Assembly: GCA_023435225.1 (NCBI GenBank)
Contig: JAEYRX010000079.1
Span: 1-10,814 of the forward strand
Length of the DNA: 10,814 bases
Source of the DNA: Bacillota bacterium
GTDB taxonomy: Bacteria > Bacillota > UBA4882 > UBA8346
Reading direction: 5' to 3'
Position numbers and translations under genes: made by a program. The stretch's first letter is position 1. Each line of letters begins with the position of its first letter. Below the pieces are notes generated by a model. It was not told the origin of the DNA, did no database searches, and saw only the letters and a program-made list of their open reading frames with translations. Of this stretch, positions 6,342-10,814 are shown piece by piece.

Positions 6342-7217
6342 ATGAATAAAAAGAAGATTTATCCGGCTTATTTTTTAATCGCAGCTTTGGTGGTTTATTT
6401 TGTCTTATTGTTATTCCCGAGTTTGGTGGGTATTTATTATTCTTTTACCGATTGGAACAGTTTTGATCCGGCCATCCACTTCGTCGGGTTTGACAATTTT
6501 AAAAAAGTATTTTCCAGGGATGAATTATACGGCTTTTATATTATGAATACTATTAAATTTACTATTTTTACCACGGTTTTAAAGACGGTAATCGGGTTTG
6601 GCGCAGCTTTGCTGCTGGTAAGAAAAGTTAAGTTTATTAATTTTCACCGGATGGTGATGTTCTCTCCGCAAGTTCTTTCATTTGTGATTGTAGGATTAAT
6701 ATTTCGCAGCCTATTGAATCCAACCGAAGGTTTTGTAAATGAAACCCTTAAAATGATCCACCTGGAAGCTTTGGGCCAAAATTGGCTGGGAGATATTCAT
6801 TGGGCATTTAAATCGATTATCGCAGTTGATACCTGGAAAGGAGCCGGTTATCTGATGGTACTGTTTATCGCCGGTTTAAAGTCGATTCCGGATATGTATT
6901 ATGAAGCGGCGGAGATTGACGGCGCCAATTATTTTCAGAAATTATCCAAAGTTACCATACCACTCATTATGCCGGTAATCACCGTAACTTTAGTCTTAAA
7001 TATTACTTATGGATTACGGGTTTTCGATACTATATATGTTTTGACAAACGGCGGACCGGGATTTGCCACCGGCGTTATCAACACCATTGTCTTTAAGGAA
7101 TTTTCCAAAGGCACTTATGCGGTTGGGAGCGCTTTATCCACTATTTTATTTGCTTTTATTTGTCTTATTTGTTATTTCCTAATCAAAGCATTAACCAAAA
7201 AGGGGGTTGAATACTAA
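6342..7217 (+). CDS. Carbohydrate ABC transporter permease, MalF/UgpA type
   Basis: This 291-aa inner-membrane subunit of a family 1 carbohydrate uptake transporter has about six membrane segments, starting at about residues 9-33 and ending at about 262-285. The cytoplasmic EAA loop lies at about 187-207 (YYEAAEIDGANYFQKLSKV, then IPLI), which contacts the ATPase. NGGPG at 236-240 is typical of the MalF/UgpA half of the pair. The ATG at 6342 is chosen for its AAAGGAG at seven nt; an open frame back to 6270 would start inside the terminator hairpin. The gene is fused to the second permease by a TAATG stop-start overlap. It forms the heterodimeric channel with the next gene product. No ATPase gene lies in the window. 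Confidence 0.96.
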   Translation: MNKKKIYPAYFLIAALVVYFVLLLFPSLVGIYYSFTDWNSFDPAIHFVGFDNFKKVFSRDELYGFYIMNTIKFTIFTTVLKTVIGFGAALLLVRKVKFINFHRMVMFSPQVLSFVIVGLIFRSLLNPTEGFVNETLKMIHLEALGQNWLGDIHWAFKSIIAVDTWKGAGYLMVLFIAGLKSIPDMYYEAAEIDGANYFQKLSKVTIPLIMPVITVTLVLNITYGLRVFDTIYVLTNGGPGFATGVINTIVFKEFSKGTYAVGSALSTILFAFICLICYFLIKALTKKGVEY

Positions 7218-8044
7218 TGCCTAAGTTTACCCGCTCTTTTCTCAAGAATGCTTTTGCTTGGTCAATCAGCATTATTGTATTGATACCCTTTGCCGTAATG
7301 TTGGTAAATTCTTTAAAAACCAGAGAAGAGTCTTATTCAATGACTTTAAAATTGCCCGCTGTCTTTCAGTTCCAAAATTATCTGGAGGTTATTGAGCAAG
7401 GGAAGATTATTCCATCGTTTTTTAATAGTTTTATGTATGCTGCGATTTGTGTAATTATTGTAGTATTGACCTGTTCGATGGCTGCATTTGTCATTTCCCG
7501 CAATGAAACCAGATTAAATCGGTTCGTTTATTTCTTGATCATCATGGGAATTGTCCTGCCGATAAATTATGTTGCCCTAATGAAAACAATGCAATTAACG
7601 ATGCTCAATAACACCCGAATTGGGATTAGTCTGTTATATGCCGCTATGAATATACCGATCAGTCTTTTTATTACTTATAGTTTTATTTCCGCTATTCCCA
7701 GAGATTTGGATGAAGCGGCCATTATTGACGGATGCGGGGCCTGGAGTTTGTTTTTTAAGATTATCTTTCCTCTACTAAAACCAGTAATGATAACGGTTGG
7801 AGTTTTGAGTTTTATGGCAACCTGGAACGACTTTATGATGCCGCTATATTATTTGAACAATTCGGCAAAATGGCCAATGTCATTGACTGTCTATAACTTT
7901 TTCGGCGCCAGTATGCAGGCGCAAAGGCAATGGAATCTAGTTTGCGCAGATATTGTTTTAACCAGCGCTCCGGTCATTATTGTTTACCTGTTAGGTCAGA
8001 AATATATTGTTTCGGGTATCACCGCAGGGGCTGTAAAAGGCTGA
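7217..8044 (+). CDS. Carbohydrate ABC transporter permease, MalG/UgpE type
   Basis: This is the partner permease, 275 aa with about six membrane segments (first at about 12-31, last at about 247-265). The EAA loop at 164-184 reads LDEAAIIDGCGAWSLFFKIIFP, split here by its conserved Gly, and is followed by the MALG-family hallmark ATWNDFMMPL at 201-210. Length and motifs are normal and the gene appears intact. Its ATG shares the A of the upstream TAA stop, and AAAGGGGG lies just upstream, so translation is coupled to the first permease. It is the last transport gene. The stop is followed within four bases by a degenerate copy of the regulatory element, then by the alpha-xylosidase gene 233 bp further on. 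Confidence 0.96.
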   Translation: MPKFTRSFLKNAFAWSISIIVLIPFAVMLVNSLKTREESYSMTLKLPAVFQFQNYLEVIEQGKIIPSFFNSFMYAAICVIIVVLTCSMAAFVISRNETRLNRFVYFLIIMGIVLPINYVALMKTMQLTMLNNTRIGISLLYAAMNIPISLFITYSFISAIPRDLDEAAIIDGCGAWSLFFKIIFPLLKPVMITVGVLSFMATWNDFMMPLYYLNNSAKWPMSLTVYNFFGASMQAQRQWNLVCADIVLTSAPVIIVYLLGQKYIVSGITAGAVKG

Positions 8045-8047
8045 CCG

Positions 8048-8115
8048 ATATGAATCAAGGAATATATGTTACCTTAAAAGGATGTATCCGAAAAATTAAT
8101 AATACATAAATAGAT
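8048..8115 (+). repeat. Regulatory element, degenerate copy 3
   Basis: Positions 8048-8070 match the minus strand of copy 1 (4679 down to 4657) at 22 of 23 bases, covering the ATATGAATCAAGGAA spacer and the ATATGTT half-site. A partner-like CATAAATAGAT at 8105-8115 resembles CATATATAGAT of copy 1, and the half-site-to-partner distance (about 46 bp) equals that of copies 1 and 2 (48 and 46). A TATCC in the interval is kept in all three. The inverted-repeat pairing is mostly lost, so this is probably a decayed duplicate lying in tandem with copy 2. Confidence 0.6.
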
Positions 8116-8139
8116 AATTAGAAAAATTTTGTAACTATA

Positions 8140-8254
8140 GTTCGCACCCCAAAAGCCGGATGCGAATTGCAAATTAATGAATTTTTTTCAACCTATATAT
8201 CAAAGAAAATATGTTGCAATCTATCCAAGCGTTCAAAAAACTTTTGCGACATAT
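8140..8254 (+). repeat. Regulatory element, copy 2 (upstream of alpha-xylosidase)
   Basis: This is the plus-oriented counterpart of copy 1. It holds a hairpin (TTCGCACCC at 8141-8149 with GGATGCGAA at 8158-8166, one C-A mismatch), a TTTTTTCAAC half-site at 8183-8192, and the pair ATATGTTGCAA (8209-8219) with TTGCGACATAT (8244-8254), which is an 11-bp inverted repeat with one G-U. Distances between the parts differ from copy 1 by only one or two bases. The last arm ends six bases before the ribosome-binding site GAGGAG of the alpha-xylosidase gene, so an operator here would sit at or over the transcript start, or the element lies in the mRNA leader. Confidence 0.75.
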
Positions 8255-8277
8255 GTAGATGAGGAGACTATTACATT

Positions 8278-10596
8278 ATGAAATTTACCGATGGACAATG
8301 GTTGTTACGAAAAGGTGTTATAATTCACAATCCATATGAGATCCGAGGGCTTGAAATTGGTGACGATTTTATTACCGTAACTGCTCCTTCTAAACACATT
8401 AATGATCGTGGCGACACTCTTAATGGCCCATTACTGACCATTGGTTTTTCAGCGCCGGCCCCTGATATTATATGCATTAAAATGTTTCATTTTAAAGGGC
8501 AGTATAATCGCGGTCCGGAATTTACCATAAACCACCGAAATGATTGTAAAGTAATAATTGATGATAGTCAAACCGCCGTCAGTTTGATTAGTGGTAGTCT
8601 TAGTGTTCGGATCCGAAAAGAAAATCCATGGGGGATCGAATTTTTTAATGGTACTAAACGGTTAACAGGCAGTGGTTTCCGGAATGCCGGATATGTTAAT
8701 ACTGCAAACGGTGAAGTATATATAAAAGAACAATTGGACTTGGCTGTGGGAGAATGTGTTTACGGTTTAGGCGAGCATTTCACTCCATTTGTAAAAAACG
8801 GCCAAGTGGTGAACATTTGGAATAAGGATGGCGGTACCGATACGGAACAAGCTTATAAAAATATTCCTTTCTATTTAACCAACAAAGGGTATGGAGTTTT
8901 AGTCAACCATCCGGAACTGGTTTCTTTTGAGGTAGCTTCGGAACGGGTATTTAAAACCCAGTTTAGCGTTGAAGGGGAGTATTTAGAGTATTATGTTATC
9001 AATGGTCCAACCCCTAAAAAGATATTGGAAAACTATACTGCGCTTACCGGCCGGCCGGCTTTACCGCCGGCCTGGTCTTTCGGCCTTTGGCTTACCACTT
9101 CGTTTACCACCGATTATGATGAGGAGACGGTTAATCATTTTATCGACGGTATGGCGGAACGGGATCTGCCGTTACATGTATTTCATTTCGATTGTTTCTG
9201 GATGAAGGAGTACCATTGGTCTGATTTTCAATGGGACAGCCGGACTTTTCCCGAACCGGATAAGATGTTGGCCCGGTTAAAAGAGAAAGGGTTGAAAATA
9301 TGCGTCTGGATAAATCCCTATATTGCCCAGCAATCCCGGTTGTTTGATGAAGGAATGTCCAATGGTTATTTATTAAAAAAGCCTAACGGAGATATCTGGC
9401 AGTGGGATTTATGGCAGCCGGGGATGGGGATCGTTGACTTTACCAACCCGGAAGCATCTCGCTGGTTTGCCGGTTATCTTCGGCAGCTTTTAGATATGGG
9501 AGTTGATTGTTTTAAAACCGATTTTGGCGAACGGATCCCCACTGACGTGGTTTATTACGATGGTACCGATCCGCTAAAAATGCATAATTATTATACTTAT
9601 CTTTATAACAAGGTTGTTTACGAAGTCTTGCAAGAGAAAGTCGGTAAGGAAGAGGCAGTGGTCTTTGCCAGATCGGCTACCGTAGGCAGCCAACAATTTC
9701 CGGTACATTGGGGTGGGGACTGTTGGGCCAATTATGAATCGATGGCCGAGAGTCTGCGTGGCGGATTGTCATTGTGCCTCTCCGGGTTCGGTTTTTGGAG
9801 TCATGATATCGGCGGTTTTGAAAACACCGCCTCGGCTGATCTCTATAAACGATGGATAGCCTTTGGACTTTTATCATCTCATAGCCGGTTGCACGGCAGT
9901 AGTTCTTACCGGGTACCATGGTTGTTTGATGAAGAAGCAGTAGATGTCTTGCGGTTTTTCACTAAATTAAAATGCCGGTTGATGCCGTATATATATGCAG
10001 CCGCTTGTGAGGCTTCCCAAAACGGTACTCCGGTAATGCGAGCGATGATGCTGGAGTTTCCAGAAGATCCGGCTTGCGATTATTTGGACCGTCAATATAT
10101 GCTGGGGGATTCGTTATTGGTGGCTCCGGTTTTCAATGGGGAAGGTATAGTCGACTATTATCTGCCGACCGGTACCTGGACTAATTACTTCACCGGGGAA
10201 AAGATAACCGGTGGTTGTTGGAGGCGTGAAAAACATGACTATTTGAGTATACCCTTAATGGTCAGACCAAACACGGTTTTACCGGTCGGAAAGATAGACA
10301 ATCGTCCCGATTATGATTACGCAGATGGAATTACTTTTGAAGTGTTTGAATTAACTGATGGGGTTACGGTAAACACAATAGTTCATAATGTCCAGGGAAA
10401 ACCAACGATGGAACTCACGGTTACCAGGATGGATAAGATAATTTACATTGTTTCCAAAACCAAATTTAGATGGATGCTGTTATTAAGAGGAATAATGGAA
10501 ATTTGCTCTATCAAGGGCGGTAGTTATGATTATGACCCGCTGGGAATTTTGATCAAACCGGATGAGGGAGTTCAAGGAGTGGAAATAGTTTTATAA
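8278..10596 (+). CDS. yicI: GH31 alpha-xylosidase, YicI type
   Basis: This cytoplasmic glycosidase releases alpha-linked xylose from the non-reducing end of isoprimeverose-like and xyloglucan oligosaccharides. Its 772 aa equal the length of E. coli YicI. The order is an N-terminal beta-sandwich (about 1-255), a catalytic TIM barrel (about 256-580) and C-terminal beta domains. The nucleophile is D415 in CFKTDFGERIP and the acid/base is D481 in HWGGDCW. The xylose-selecting residues of YicI (F277, C307, F308, W345, K414) appear here at the same places minus one: F276, C306, F307, W344 and K413. No signal peptide is present, so the substrate must be imported, which fits the ABC genes upstream. 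The ATG start follows GAGGAG at a rather long 11 nt. A neutral alpha-glucosidase is the less likely alternative. Expression may come from its own promoter in the element-bearing gap or from readthrough of the permease transcript. Confidence 0.95.
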   Translation: MKFTDGQWLLRKGVIIHNPYEIRGLEIGDDFITVTAPSKHINDRGDTLNGPLLTIGFSAPAPDIICIKMFHFKGQYNRGPEFTINHRNDCKVIIDDSQTAVSLISGSLSVRIRKENPWGIEFFNGTKRLTGSGFRNAGYVNTANGEVYIKEQLDLAVGECVYGLGEHFTPFVKNGQVVNIWNKDGGTDTEQAYKNIPFYLTNKGYGVLVNHPELVSFEVASERVFKTQFSVEGEYLEYYVINGPTPKKILENYTALTGRPALPPAWSFGLWLTTSFTTDYDEETVNHFIDGMAERDLPLHVFHFDCFWMKEYHWSDFQWDSRTFPEPDKMLARLKEKGLKICVWINPYIAQQSRLFDEGMSNGYLLKKPNGDIWQWDLWQPGMGIVDFTNPEASRWFAGYLRQLLDMGVDCFKTDFGERIPTDVVYYDGTDPLKMHNYYTYLYNKVVYEVLQEKVGKEEAVVFARSATVGSQQFPVHWGGDCWANYESMAESLRGGLSLCLSGFGFWSHDIGGFENTASADLYKRWIAFGLLSSHSRLHGSSSYRVPWLFDEEAVDVLRFFTKLKCRLMPYIYAAACEASQNGTPVMRAMMLEFPEDPACDYLDRQYMLGDSLLVAPVFNGEGIVDYYLPTGTWTNYFTGEKITGGCWRREKHDYLSIPLMVRPNTVLPVGKIDNRPDYDYADGITFEVFELTDGVTVNTIVHNVQGKPTMELTVTRMDKIIYIVSKTKFRWMLLLRGIMEICSIKGGSYDYDPLGILIKPDEGVQGVEIVL

Positions 10597-10693
10597 AGCT
10601 TTATATAAGTTACCCCAAAATTAGATTATGGCTAATTCCCAGAATAATTGGAACATTTCGCTCTTAATTGAAATGAAGAATTGTCAAAAAAAA

Positions 10694-10814
10694 GGGGCTG
10701 TTGCAAAAATAAATAACAACCGGATGCCCTCATCTCCACCAGGCCCTAAAGGACCTGGCTAGGCATATAAAACCATTCTCAAGCCCCATGAATGGGGCTG
10801 GGTAAATACTTCGA
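10694..10814. mobile_element. Probable insertion-sequence end (partial, runs off right edge)
   Basis: After the alpha-xylosidase gene the sequence changes character at GGGGCTGTTGCAAAA (10694-10708), which resembles the terminal inverted repeats of several IS families of Bacillota. It is followed by two GC-rich hairpins: CCAGG...CCTGG at about 10739-10758, and AGCCCCAT/ATGGGGCT at about 10782-10799. On the minus strand, 17 in-frame codons end at a TAG at 10759-10761 and might be the tail of a transposase. This is too short to identify, so family and orientation stay open. The stretch 10597-10693 before it has short inverted repeats without T runs, and I see no convincing terminator. Confidence 0.4.

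Noticed and set aside
9677..9919. Minus-strand ORF inside the alpha-xylosidase gene
   Set aside because: It is the antisense shadow of the catalytic barrel region containing the acid/base aspartate.
10598..10690. Terminator for the alpha-xylosidase gene
   Set aside because: The short inverted repeats here (AATTAG/CTAATT and CATTTC/GAAATG) are AT-rich and lack a following T run.
10759..10812. Minus-strand tail of a transposase gene (17 codons and a TAG)
   Set aside because: Too short to distinguish from a chance open frame; mentioned only as a possibility for the IS end.

Overview
The window looks like chromosome from a low-GC member of the Bacillota. It is AT-rich, has Shine-Dalgarno-led genes and several TTG starts, a YesM/YesN-type two-component pair, and a carbohydrate ABC transporter that relies on an unlinked ATPase. 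The sugar-binding protein has a signal peptide but no lipobox cysteine. That is unusual for a monoderm and hints weakly at a diderm Bacillota lineage. I cannot name a genus from sequence alone.

Layout. Positions 1-161 are the edge of an IS3-type insertion sequence, with the 5' end of its OrfA running off the left side on the minus strand. Positions 169-1647 hold two unrecognised genes that overlap head-to-head at their 5' ends: a 383-aa minus-strand protein with a PKD-like domain and an HEFIH motif, and a 116-aa plus-strand protein made of two similar cysteine-bounded repeats, closed by a good intrinsic terminator. Positions 1829-4496 are a minus-strand response regulator / histidine kinase pair overlapping by 17 bp, with a clear promoter just upstream of the kinase. 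A 427-bp regulatory gap follows. Positions 4924-8044 are a plus-strand carbohydrate ABC operon (binding protein, terminator/attenuator, two permeases). Positions 8278-10596 encode a GH31 alpha-xylosidase closely matching the YicI active-site pattern. From about 10694 the sequence looks like the end of another insertion element.

How it fits together. The likely picture is a xyloside utilisation locus, for example for isoprimeverose or xyloglucan oligosaccharides. The kinase senses an extracellular signal and the AraC-type regulator switches on the locus. The transporter imports an oligosaccharide, energised by an ATPase not encoded here, and the cytoplasmic alpha-xylosidase removes non-reducing-end alpha-xylose.

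The most interesting feature is non-coding. A structured element of about 140 bp is shared by the gap upstream of the kinase (minus orientation) and the gap upstream of the alpha-xylosidase (plus orientation). A third, degenerate copy lies directly after the second permease. The element consists of half-sites like ATATGTTGCAA in inverted and everted pairs, next to a CATCC/GGATG hairpin that shows one compensatory base-pair change between copies. It is probably the shared operator of this regulon, though a structured RNA is not excluded.
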